The translations under genes and the position numbers were made by a program. This document shows, in pieces, positions 16,472-24,225 of a stretch of DNA of 51,864 nucleotides (within the stretch, counting starts at the first letter, position 1; each line of letters begins with the position of its first letter). Source of the stretch: an uncultured Candidatus Melainabacteria bacterium (GTDB lineage: Bacteria; Cyanobacteriota; Vampirovibrionia; Gastranaerophilales; Gastranaerophilaceae). Below the pieces are notes generated by a model, which was not told where the DNA came from, ran no database searches, and was given only the letters and a program-made list of their open reading frames with translations. The stretch is from NCBI GenBank assembly GCA_934777245.1, contig CAKVND010000010.1:1-51864 (forward strand), given 5' to 3'.

Positions 16472-17650
16472 TTAAGCAGCATTTTGCAAATACAATTTTA
16501 AGTCTGTAATTCTTGTGTCAACAGTCATTATGACATCTTTCATTTGAGCCTCAAGTCGTTTTGCACCTTTAAAACAAGTATGGAAAAACAAAATTGTTGA
16601 AGTTGCTTTGACTAAATCGTTTTTTAATTCCCTGATTTTATTGTAAATTTGCGGATCAACAATTTCTTTATTTTCGCATAAAACAGTAAAAATATCCCCA
16701 AACCACCATTGAACTTCTTCAACATTATTGGCTTTTAATCCCTTTAATGCTTTTTTTAGATAAGTTGAAATCGGAGTATAAACCTCTAAAAGCTTTTCTT
16801 TTTTCTTTGGCAAAACATTTTTAAAATAATTCATTGTTTGCTCATAACCAACATTTATCAAATTGCGTCTAGCGTCTTTATTTAAATTAAAATCTGCAAA
16901 AAATACATCACCAGTATCAATCCTTACGCAATCATAACGGTCATTTGAACCAAACATTTCAGTTACAAAATCAGTCGCAACATCAGTTACACAACTATAA
17001 ATAGTATTAATAAACGAAATAGGATTAGCTTCATCCTTACTGTAATCACCTTCCAAACGAAACTCCAAAATTCGGCTTTCAGAGTGGTCTAAATTTTCTG
17101 ATAATTTCCACATCGGTGATGCCTTTTGTAAATCTCCATCAACTAAAAAAGAATCGTCATATTTATATGGTGCCATAAGTCCAGGCATGCTTGAAGAAAT
17201 CTTAATTGCCTGCGCGATTTCGAATTTTGGTGTAACATTTTTTGAAAATTCTTGAGAAGAAAACTTCGTTAAATTTGTTGTTATAATTACAAGATTTTTT
17301 TCTAAGTCTTCAAAATCAATATTACGTCCTTTAACATTTTCAACTTTTTTTGACAAAAGTTCATTTAACCAATCTTGAAAAATTTCACCTTTTGATAGTG
17401 CAAAAGCTTTACCAAAACCCAAGTGAATATCTTTAAACAAGTCAAAATTAACCTTCATAAAAATATTTTCCATCTCATAAGACTTATATCCGCAAGCAAC
17501 AAGAGATGCTATAACGGAGCCAACTGAAGAACCGCCGATTATATCATATTCAATACCTAACTCTTCTAAAGCTCGAATTGTTCCTATGTATGCCATTCCT
17601 CGAATAGCACCACCGCCGAATAAACAAGTATATTTCAATGGATTAGTCAT
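16472..17650 (-). CDS. Patatin-like phospholipase
   Basis: 392 residues. The N-terminus carries the patatin oxyanion motif GGGAIRG (12-18) and the nucleophile elbow G-S-S-V-G (40-44, Ser42). The second dyad residue is the Asp in VDGD (about 171), where most relatives have DGG. Patatins hydrolyse acyl esters of membrane lipids. The C-terminal ~150 residues are helical and unassigned. There is no signal peptide. Its start overlaps the end of the upstream membrane-protein gene by 8 bp, indicating co-translation. A shared role in envelope lipid or glycolipid turnover is inferred. Confidence 0.85.
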   Translation of the reverse strand: MTNPLKYTCLFGGGAIRGMAYIGTIRALEELGIEYDIIGGSSVGSVIASLVACGYKSYEMENIFMKVNFDLFKDIHLGFGKAFALSKGEIFQDWLNELLSKKVENVKGRNIDFEDLEKNLVIITTNLTKFSSQEFSKNVTPKFEIAQAIKISSSMPGLMAPYKYDDSFLVDGDLQKASPMWKLSENLDHSESRILEFRLEGDYSKDEANPISFINTIYSCVTDVATDFVTEMFGSNDRYDCVRIDTGDVFFADFNLNKDARRNLINVGYEQTMNYFKNVLPKKKEKLLEVYTPISTYLKKALKGLKANNVEEVQWWFGDIFTVLCENKEIVDPQIYNKIRELKNDLVKATSTILFFHTCFKGAKRLEAQMKDVIMTVDTRITDLKLYLQNAA

Positions 17651-19157
17651 TATTTTTCACCATAAATTTTAGTTTTTTACCAAATGTTACACTATCAAAC
17701 ATCGTTCTTTTATAATAATCAATATCGTGATTTGGTTCAATATATGAAGTTTTTTCACTACCTTTCTTTACAAAGATACCACAAACATTCCCTTCATAAA
17801 TTTGTACCCAATCAGAATCTTGTTGTAAAACTTCGTAAACTTCAATAGACTTAAGTGGCATTAAAATCTCTGTCTGATAATTATTAATAATATCGCGCCA
17901 ATTATTTTCTGCGAGTTCATAATCTCGAAGAGTTAAAAACTCTTTGTCGTTATAAACTTCTTCATAACGGCCATCCATATAAATCAAATTGTTTGGATAA
18001 CGTTTGTATGAAAAATAACTGCCTAAGCCAAATGGTACAACAACATTACCTTTAATATCATTTATTTTTAAGAATTCTGTTTCCATTAAAGGGTATTTTT
18101 TTGCGTCACATCTCGGATAAGCAGGTGATGAAAGTGGAATTACAAACAAAGCAAGTACAATAACGGCAGGATAAAGAGTTTTTTCAATAGTTTTGAATAT
18201 TTTGTGAAAACGATTAAATAATCTTAAGATGTCGTTATAACATAATGCGCAAACAGTAATTAAAGATAGAGAAAGCAATTTTACATGAGCTAAACCTGAA
18301 TATAAGGTTACTACAAGTACAATTGTTTTTGTTAGGTCTAATTTCTTTTTAGAAATAAAGTTTGTGATTACACCAAATATACAAAATAGACTTGTAGGCA
18401 AATAAATCAAAAAATGTCTTTTTGCTAAAAAGCTCCACCATTCAACAACGTATTTACGATTCATCGTTGTTGCACTGAATAAAAAGTCTAAATATTTTAA
18501 GCCATAAGGGTTAATAATTAATAGTGGAGTTGAAATTGCAAGCAAAGCAAAGTATTTTTTCCAAGGGCGTTTGCTCAAAAATTCTCCCGCTAGATACATA
18601 AAAATTAAACCTAAGCCCGAAACAACTCCGCCATGAAGGTTGTTCCATAAGATTACGATAGGGGGAATGAACCAAATAAGTTTTGTTGAATAATTTTTTC
18701 TTAGTTTTTCCATCAGGTATAAAAACAAGCTAAAAAAGAAAAAGCTAAAAAGCTGACAACGAACTCCTGAAGAATTTAGATGATAATACATCAAAAGAAA
18801 AGCTGAAATGAAAAGTAATGAAGTCGGATAAGTGTGTTTTTGGAGTTTTTGAGTTTTGATTACAAAAAGCGCATTTCCAAACATTAAAATTGTTTGAAGA
18901 AGAATTGTTCCGAATGCGCCAAAATATTTTAGGAATAAATAAAATACGACGCCAGAACCCCATTCATGGTCGTACCAAGGATGAGTCGGTGTATATGATA
19001 AAAAATCTTTGAACGGCAAAATACCTTGTTCGATAAAGCGTTCGCCAACGATTATACGAGCGAAAAAGTCATAATCGTAGTTTGTGGTGAGGCAGGAAAG
19101 GATTAAGCAGATTAGAAAAATTGTCGTGAATAATAATATTTGTTTTTTTTGTTGCAT
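17643..19157 (-). CDS. Polytopic membrane protein, GT-C glycosyltransferase-like
   Basis: 504 residues with about ten hydrophobic helices, followed by a soluble C-terminal ~150 residues. The first loop has the pattern TNYDYDFFARIIVGERFIEQG...FLSYTPTHPWYDHEWGSG (in two parts, about 26-70). This is the Asp-containing first periplasmic loop and P-W-x-x-H-E-W pattern seen in many uncharacterised GT-C-fold (dolichyl-phosphate-mannose-type) membrane transferases. If so, it would transfer a sugar from a lipid carrier outside the membrane. The start has a GGGAGGGG site. It is the first gene of a pair with the patatin. Confidence 0.65.
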   Translation of the reverse strand: MQQKKQILLFTTIFLICLILSCLTTNYDYDFFARIIVGERFIEQGILPFKDFLSYTPTHPWYDHEWGSGVVFYLFLKYFGAFGTILLQTILMFGNALFVIKTQKLQKHTYPTSLLFISAFLLMYYHLNSSGVRCQLFSFFFFSLFLYLMEKLRKNYSTKLIWFIPPIVILWNNLHGGVVSGLGLIFMYLAGEFLSKRPWKKYFALLAISTPLLIINPYGLKYLDFLFSATTMNRKYVVEWWSFLAKRHFLIYLPTSLFCIFGVITNFISKKKLDLTKTIVLVVTLYSGLAHVKLLSLSLITVCALCYNDILRLFNRFHKIFKTIEKTLYPAVIVLALFVIPLSSPAYPRCDAKKYPLMETEFLKINDIKGNVVVPFGLGSYFSYKRYPNNLIYMDGRYEEVYNDKEFLTLRDYELAENNWRDIINNYQTEILMPLKSIEVYEVLQQDSDWVQIYEGNVCGIFVKKGSEKTSYIEPNHDIDYYKRTMFDSVTFGKKLKFMVKNND

Positions 19158-19301
19158 TTTACCCCTCCCATTCCCTCTCTGTCACTATCGTGACATCTCT
19201 CCCACTAAATGGATGTTGTGGGCGAGAATTAAGTTTTAATTCTATCTATACCTCCCCCGTGGAGAGGGAATACGCTTGCGATGTTCGATTAAAGCTGATT
19301 T

Positions 19302-19395
19302 CGTCGCTAATTTTAGATGTTGCTCCTCGCAATGACTTGGCGTCAGACTTTCAAGTGTACTGTCATTGCGAGGGCGTTTAGCCCGTGGCAATCCA
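19302..19395. repeat. REP-like palindromic element, copy B, in a gene-free gap
   Basis: The reverse complement reads TGGATTGCC, GGGCTAAACGCC, CGCAATGACA, then a variable middle, then CGCCAAGTCATTGCGAGGA, matching copy A at 13299-13393 with few differences except the middle and the far end. The whole gap 19158-19513 has no supportable gene. It also contains CCCTCTC/GAGAGGG patches, a TGTCACTATCGTGACA palindrome near 19181 and the leuC promoter. Confidence 0.75.
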
Positions 19396-19458
19396 TTTTA
19401 AGCAGGTTATTTTTACCCATTTATACTTCAATTATTTTAACATAAATACACCTACATA

Positions 19459-19487
19459 TTTTTAATTACCTCTTTTTATGCTAAAAT
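19459..19487 (+). promoter_or_regulatory. Predicted leuC promoter with an extended -10
   Basis: TGC-TAAAAT at 19479-19487 is an extended -10 element. TTTTTA 17 bp upstream is a weak -35. It lies about 27 nt before the leuC start, leaving room for the AGGAG site at 19501. Confidence 0.4.
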
Positions 19488-19513
19488 AATTAACGAGTTT
19501 AGGAGATTAGAGT

Positions 19514-20755
19514 ATGGGATTAACATTAGTAGAAAAGATTATTTCAGAACACGCTGGTAAGCAAGTGCATGCAGGTGAGCTTGTTATTTCTAAAGTAGAT
19601 GTTTCTGCTGTTCAAGACGGAACTGGGCCTTTAACTGTTCAAGAATTTAAAAAACTTGGTAAATCTAAACTAAATAATCCCGAGAGAACTATATTATTCA
19701 TCGACCACGCTGCTCCAAGTCCGAGAAAAGAGCTTTCAAATACTCACATGGTGCTTAGAGAATTTCATAAAGAATATGGCGCAGTTCTTTCAGATGTTGG
19801 CGCTGGAGTTTGCCACCAAAGATTAATTGAAACATTTGTTAACCCTGGTGAAGTTTTAGTTGGTGCGGATTCTCACACTTGTACGTCAGGTGCTTTAGGC
19901 GCGTTTGCGACAGGCATGGGTTCTACCGATATTGCAGTCGCGATGGCTCTTGGCAAAACTTGGTTGAAAGTTCCTGCTACATTTAAAATTGTTGTAACAG
20001 GAAAATTCAAAGAAGGTATCTGTTCAAAAGATTTGATGCTTCATCTTATCGGAATGATTGGCGCAGACGGGGCAACTTATAAGGCATTGGAATTCACAGG
20101 TGACACGATTGACAATATGACAATGTCAGAAAGATTTACGCTTGCGAATATGGCAGTAGAAGCAGGTGCAAAATGCGGTTTGTTCATTGCAGACGATAAA
20201 ACAAAAGCATTTTTAAAGGAACGTGGACGTGAAGATAAATTCAGACAAATATTACCTGATTCAGACGCTGTTTATGAAAGAGTAATTAATATTAACGCAG
20301 AAGATGTTCCGCACACTGTTTCTTGTCCTCACACAGTTGATAACACAAAAAGAGTTGAAGAATTAAAAGATGTAAAAGTTAATCAGGTTTATGTAGGTAC
20401 TTGTACTAACGGCAGAATTGAGGATTTGAGAGTTGTTGCCAATATTTTGAAAGGTAAAACTGTTCATCCTGATGTTAGAATGTTAATTTCTCCGGCTTCT
20501 AAAGATGTGTTTAAACAAGCTTTAAAAGAAGGTTTGATTGATATTTTCGTAGAAGCAAACGCAGCTATCTTAGCTCCGGGTTGCGGTCCTTGTGTCGGTG
20601 TTCATGCCGGAATTTTAGGCGATGGAGAAGTCTGTTTGGCGACTCAAAACAGAAATTTCCAAGGCAGAATGGGTAATACAAAAGGATTTATCTATTTGGC
20701 ATCTCCTTATGTAGCAGCATATACTGCATTAAGAGGTTATATTTCAGCGGAATAA
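19514..20755 (+). CDS. leuC: 3-isopropylmalate dehydratase large subunit (LeuC/HacA type)
   Basis: 413 residues of the aconitase superfamily. In leucine synthesis it isomerises 2- to 3-isopropylmalate together with a separate small subunit. Visible marks are GADSHTCTSGALGAF (117-131) and the [4Fe-4S] cysteines C297 (GTCTNGR), C357 and C360 (GCGPCVG). The length is that of the shorter, archaeal/thermophile-type LeuC, which overlaps in sequence with homoaconitase, so the substrate is slightly uncertain. It has an AGGAG site 8-9 nt before the ATG. The small subunit leuD and leuB are not adjacent; the next gene is an unrelated membrane protein. Confidence 0.88.
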   Translation: MGLTLVEKIISEHAGKQVHAGELVISKVDVSAVQDGTGPLTVQEFKKLGKSKLNNPERTILFIDHAAPSPRKELSNTHMVLREFHKEYGAVLSDVGAGVCHQRLIETFVNPGEVLVGADSHTCTSGALGAFATGMGSTDIAVAMALGKTWLKVPATFKIVVTGKFKEGICSKDLMLHLIGMIGADGATYKALEFTGDTIDNMTMSERFTLANMAVEAGAKCGLFIADDKTKAFLKERGREDKFRQILPDSDAVYERVININAEDVPHTVSCPHTVDNTKRVEELKDVKVNQVYVGTCTNGRIEDLRVVANILKGKTVHPDVRMLISPASKDVFKQALKEGLIDIFVEANAAILAPGCGPCVGVHAGILGDGEVCLATQNRNFQGRMGNTKGFIYLASPYVAAYTALRGYISAE

Positions 20756-20762
20756 AGCTTTT

Positions 20763-20797
20763 GTCGGGTTCAATGACAATAGTTGAACCCGACCTAC
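20763..20797. repeat. Intergenic palindrome with CTAC tail (type 1)
   Basis: GTCGGGTTCAA and its complement form an 11-bp stem with a 9-nt loop, immediately followed by CTAC. It lies between leuC and the next gene. It shares the stem-then-CTAC layout with 21323-21344 and 24193-24215, although the stems differ in sequence. There is no T-tract. Confidence 0.6.
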
Positions 20798-20829
20798 AAA
20801 GGTGGGGGCTTGATAAAAAAGGAAAAACT

Positions 20830-21315
20830 ATGAACTTACTACTTTTAAAACAATTGTCCATTTTAAGCGCATTTGCAGGCATTATCTTGGGACTCATAAC
20901 AATCGTACCTTACGTAAGCTTTTTGAGCTTTATGATTTTGATATTGTGCTTGTCAGCATTCGTACTTGCGTATCTTAAGCAAAACGAATTAATCGGAATT
21001 ATTAGCGTAAGAGAAGGCTGTATTTTTGGAGCTGTAATCGGCTTTGTATCATTTATAGCTTTTTCAGTAGTTTATGCGCCGATAAGTATGCTTTTAGGAT
21101 GGCTGATTCCATCGTATACACAAGGTTTTTTAAGATTTTTTATGGGAAGTTTTGGCTCATTTATAGTAATGATATTGCTAATGATTCTTATGGCAGGTAT
21201 AAGTGCTTTATTTAACGGATTTGCAGGTTTGGTAACAGCTTATGTTTACGAGCTTATTACAGGTATAAAAAAAGAAAATAATCAAAATACCAGTGTGGAT
21301 TTTGAAATTAAGTAA
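20830..21315 (+). CDS. Small integral membrane protein of unknown function
   Basis: 161 residues from ATG 20830, chosen because AAAGGA lies just upstream. The longer frame would run through the palindrome at 20763. It is almost wholly hydrophobic, with about four helices (roughly 7-27, 30-48, 60-90 and 100-148) that contain Gly and Ser. The tail is short, charged and Lys/Asn-rich. I see no diagnostic motif. It may be co-transcribed with leuC, 74 bp upstream, but a functional link is not evident. Confidence 0.65.
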   Translation: MNLLLLKQLSILSAFAGIILGLITIVPYVSFLSFMILILCLSAFVLAYLKQNELIGIISVREGCIFGAVIGFVSFIAFSVVYAPISMLLGWLIPSYTQGFLRFFMGSFGSFIVMILLMILMAGISALFNGFAGLVTAYVYELITGIKKENNQNTSVDFEIK

Positions 21316-21322
21316 AGTTATT

Positions 21323-21344
21323 GGTGCAAAAAATTGCACCCTAC
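21323..21344. repeat. Intergenic palindrome with CTAC tail (type 2)
   Basis: GGTGCAA and its complement with a 4-nt loop, followed directly by CTAC and preceded by GTTATT. It lies between the small membrane protein and mtnA. A second weak palindrome (ATCCTCATC...GTGAGGAT) follows at about 21354-21384. Confidence 0.55.
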
Positions 21345-21413
21345 ATTCTTGATTATCCTCATCCCTTGTAGAAAGAGTGAGGATGAAAAACAAAAAAATA
21401 ACAGGAGAAAATA

Positions 21414-22469
21414 ATGGAATTCAAATCAAAAATAAAAACAATCGAATGGGTTGATACGTATTCAAAAATGGTAGATCAAACAGTTGTACCTTATGAATAC
21501 AAGTTCGTAAATATTACAACGGGCGAAGATATGTTTAATGCAATTCGCAACATGATAGTTCGTGGCGCACCTGCTATCGGAATTGCGGGCGCACACGGTG
21601 TAATTTTGTTTGCTCAAGAAGGCGCAAAAGAAATTCCATCAAGAGAAGAATTTGTAAATTGGTTGCTTGAAAAAGCGGAATACATGAAAACTTCACGTCC
21701 TACTGCCGTTAATTTGATGTGGGCGGTTGAAAAACAAGAAGAAGTTATCAGAAATTCTAAATCTGATATCAATGGAATTATTGCTGAATTAAAAACAAAT
21801 GCAATTAAATTAGAAAACGAAGATATCGAAATTAATAAAAAAATTGGCGATTACGGCGCTGAAGTTGTTCCAAAAGGTGCAACAATCCTAACTCACTGTA
21901 ATGCGGGGGCTTTGGCAACGGTAGGATACGGTACAGCTCTCGGCGTTGTTCGTTCGGCTTTCGCTAAAGATAATACAATTCAAGTTTTTGCAGATGAAAC
22001 TCGTCCGCGTCAACAAGGTGCAAGAATTACCACTTTTGAACTTGCGATGGACGGAATTCCAGTAACATTGATTACAGACGGAATGTGTTCATATTTTATG
22101 AGCAAAGGCATGATTGATATGGTTGTAGTAGGTGCAGATAGAATTGCCGCAAACGGTGACACTGCAAATAAAATTGGAACTTACACGGTAGCGATTGCTG
22201 CAAAATATCACAAAGTTCCTTTCTATATAGCAGCTCCTCTTTCAACAATTGATACATCTATTAAAACTGGTGCGGAAATTCCAATCGAAGAACGTTCACA
22301 CGAAGAAGTTACTCATATCAATGGCAAACGAATTTGCGCAGAAGGTATTAATGTTATTAATCCTGGTTTTGACGTTACTCCGCACGAATTAATAGCCGGT
22401 ATTATTACAGAAAAAGGTATTTTAAGACCTGATTATAACAAATCTATTGCAGAAGCGTTTTTGAAGTAG
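21414..22469 (+). CDS. mtnA: S-methyl-5-thioribose-1-phosphate isomerase
   Basis: 351 residues of the eIF2B-alpha/MtnA family. MtnA converts methylthioribose-1-phosphate to methylthioribulose-1-phosphate in methionine salvage. Diagnostic stretches are RGAPAIGIAGAHG (about 47-59), SRPTAVNLMWAVE, the catalytic-Cys region LTHCNAGALATVGYGTALG and the catalytic-Asp region VVVGADRIAANGDTANKIGT. The start has AGGAG 8 nt upstream. No other salvage genes are adjacent. The family also contains ribose-1,5-bisphosphate isomerases, but the full-length motif set favours MtnA. Confidence 0.92.
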   Translation: MEFKSKIKTIEWVDTYSKMVDQTVVPYEYKFVNITTGEDMFNAIRNMIVRGAPAIGIAGAHGVILFAQEGAKEIPSREEFVNWLLEKAEYMKTSRPTAVNLMWAVEKQEEVIRNSKSDINGIIAELKTNAIKLENEDIEINKKIGDYGAEVVPKGATILTHCNAGALATVGYGTALGVVRSAFAKDNTIQVFADETRPRQQGARITTFELAMDGIPVTLITDGMCSYFMSKGMIDMVVVGADRIAANGDTANKIGTYTVAIAAKYHKVPFYIAAPLSTIDTSIKTGAEIPIEERSHEEVTHINGKRICAEGINVINPGFDVTPHELIAGIITEKGILRPDYNKSIAEAFLK

Positions 22470-22497
22470 TTTTAAATTGAGGGTGTTATTAATATAA

Positions 22498-22552
22498 AAA
22501 GGTGATGAGGCTCACCTATAACCGCCCAACAAGGCTGATGGCTTCTACCCAA
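22498..22552 (+). ncRNA. Fluoride riboswitch (crcB motif)
   Basis: The stretch reads GGTGATGAGGCTCACC, then TATAACCGCCC, then AAGGCTGATGGCTTCTACC. This follows the fluoride-sensing aptamer consensus: GGYGATGG-like P1 strand, hairpin, AACCGCC, then GGCTGATGRCTYCTAC. It ends about 17 nt before the crcB start, just ahead of its AAAGGAG ribosome-binding site. No separate terminator is seen, so control may be at translation initiation or by a short sequester. The downstream gene, a fluoride channel, is the classic target. Confidence 0.93.
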
Positions 22553-22568
22553 AGAAAAGGAGAAGTTT

Positions 22569-22937
22569 ATGTTAAATGAGATTTTAGCAATTTTCATCGG
22601 TGGTGGTTTAGGCGCTGTGTTAAGATACATTGTCACACGCTTTTCGCATCGAATTTGTGGAATTCCGCATGTGGGTACCTTTGTTGCAAACCTTCTCGGT
22701 TGTTTTTTAATTGGGTATGTTTTAGGTTTAACAATGGAAAAAATAAATCTGCCAACGGAAGTAAAATTGTTTATAACAGTTGGTTTCTTAGGTGGACTTA
22801 CAACATTCAGCACATTCAATAACGAAACCTTCTGTTTACTGAAAGAAGGAAAATTTCTACTCGGTGCAGGCTATATGGCTTTAAGTTGCTTATTAGGTCT
22901 AGCTTTTACCTTACTTGGTTATCACTTTGGCAAATAA
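22569..22937 (+). CDS. crcB: Fluoride-selective channel CrcB/Fluc
   Basis: 122 residues with four hydrophobic helices. The marks are GGGLGAVLRY (11-20), GTFVANLLGCFLIG (36-49) and the sodium-site and phenylalanine-lined segment GFLGGLTTFSTF (72-83). Fluc channels work as dual-topology dimers that expel fluoride from the cytoplasm. It is preceded by a fluoride riboswitch, and a good AAAGGAG site precedes the ATG. Its stop codon directly abuts the stop of the convergent permease gene, with no intergenic base. Confidence 0.95.
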   Translation: MLNEILAIFIGGGLGAVLRYIVTRFSHRICGIPHVGTFVANLLGCFLIGYVLGLTMEKINLPTEVKLFITVGFLGGLTTFSTFNNETFCLLKEGKFLLGAGYMALSCLLGLAFTLLGYHFGK

Positions 22938-24167
22938 TTATTCGTACCTCAAAGCATCAATTGGGTTCAACAATGATGCTTTGTAGGCAGGATAATATCC
23001 AAATCCTACTCCAACAATGCCTGAAAAACCAAGCGCCAAAACTATTGAAAATAAAGAAATTGAAATTGTCATAGAAGGTGCAAAAACAGTGATTAAATAA
23101 GAACCAAGAACTCCTATTACAACTCCAATTAAGCCACCAATCATTGAAAGTAAAAATGATTCAATCAAGAATTGCCACCGGATATCGCTTACTCTTGCGC
23201 CAATTGCCATTCTTATACCAATTTCTTTTGTTCTTTCCGTAACAGAAACAAGCATGATGTTCATAATACCGATACCGCCGACTAACAATGATACAGACGC
23301 AATTGATGCCAATAAAATTGCGAAAGTCTGAACCGTAGATTTCATTTTTTCTTGGAATTCTGCGGAGTTTCTAATTTCAAAATCCTTTTCTTGATTTTTC
23401 CCGATATTATGGCGGTTGGTCAATATTTCATTAATATCTTCCATTGTCGCATCAAGCATATCAGCATCTTGACCTTTTACTACAATTTGTCCAACTGTTC
23501 CGGGAAAATCCGTTCCAAAAACTTTCTTTTGTGCAGTCGTAATTGGAATAAATATCAAATCGTCTTGGTCAAACGGCCCTGACTGTCCTTTTTCTTCCAA
23601 AAGTCCAATTACTTTAAATGGAATATTGCCAACTCTGATTACTTTTCCGACGGGGTCAACATCTCCAAAAAGTTCAGTTGCGACCGTTGCGCCCATTAAA
23701 GCAACTTTTGCGCTGTTTTGTAAATCTTCTTGAACAAAGCCTCTGCCTGAACCTACTTCATAATTTTTGATATACAAATAAGCCGGCTGAATGCCATAGA
23801 CTGTTGTCGACCAGTTTTGATTACCGTAGGTTAATTGTTTGCTTTCAGAAGATAAAGTAGAAATTGCCAAAACGTTTCTTGCATTTTTTTCAATAGCTAA
23901 AGCATCTTTTGATGTCAAAGTCGGCTTTGTTCCTATTCCTATGTGAACACCGCCTGATTTTGCTGATGCAGAACGAATGGTCAATAGATTTGTACCCATA
24001 GACTCCATATTTTGAGTGACTTTTTTGCTTGCACCTGAACCTACTGCTAGCATGATAATTACTGCACTGACGCCAATAATTACGCCTAAACTCGTAAGTG
24101 CAGAGCGTAACATGTTTACTCTGAGTGAATTTATAGCCATTCTTAAAGTGGATTTGAAATCTAGCAT
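22938..24167 (-). CDS. MacB/FtsX-type ABC transporter permease
   Basis: 409 residues. One N-terminal helix (about 21-45, LTSLGVIIGVSAVIIMLAVGSG) is followed by a large extracytoplasmic MacB-PCD domain (about 50-280). Three helices of the FtsX domain follow, starting VSLLVGGIGIMNIMLVSVTERTKEIG, a highly conserved segment of this family, and the protein ends in NPIDALRYE. Such permeases work with a MacB-type ATPase and a periplasmic adaptor in export of macrolides, peptides or lipids. Neither partner is adjacent. The upstream neighbour is an unrelated DUF2229 protein. Confidence 0.88.
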   Translation of the reverse strand: MLDFKSTLRMAINSLRVNMLRSALTSLGVIIGVSAVIIMLAVGSGASKKVTQNMESMGTNLLTIRSASAKSGGVHIGIGTKPTLTSKDALAIEKNARNVLAISTLSSESKQLTYGNQNWSTTVYGIQPAYLYIKNYEVGSGRGFVQEDLQNSAKVALMGATVATELFGDVDPVGKVIRVGNIPFKVIGLLEEKGQSGPFDQDDLIFIPITTAQKKVFGTDFPGTVGQIVVKGQDADMLDATMEDINEILTNRHNIGKNQEKDFEIRNSAEFQEKMKSTVQTFAILLASIASVSLLVGGIGIMNIMLVSVTERTKEIGIRMAIGARVSDIRWQFLIESFLLSMIGGLIGVVIGVLGSYLITVFAPSMTISISLFSIVLALGFSGIVGVGFGYYPAYKASLLNPIDALRYE

Positions 24168-24192
24168 GGTTTCTCTCTTGTTGTTAGTTATT

Positions 24193-24215
24193 GTTGGGCT
24201 GAAAGCCCAACCTAC
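24193..24215. repeat. Intergenic palindrome with CTAC tail (type 3)
   Basis: GTTGGGCT and its complement with a 3-nt loop, followed directly by CTAC and preceded by GTTATT. Both flanks are the same as at 21323-21344, but the stem sequence differs. It lies in the 58-bp gap between the permease and DUF2229 genes. Confidence 0.6.
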
Positions 24216-24225
24216 CGCAAGTAAA

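Noticed and set aside
19190..19381. 63-codon open frame between the GT-C protein and leuC
   Set aside because: It runs through the REP-like element and C/G-rich repeats, lacks a ribosome-binding site and looks like translated repeat DNA.
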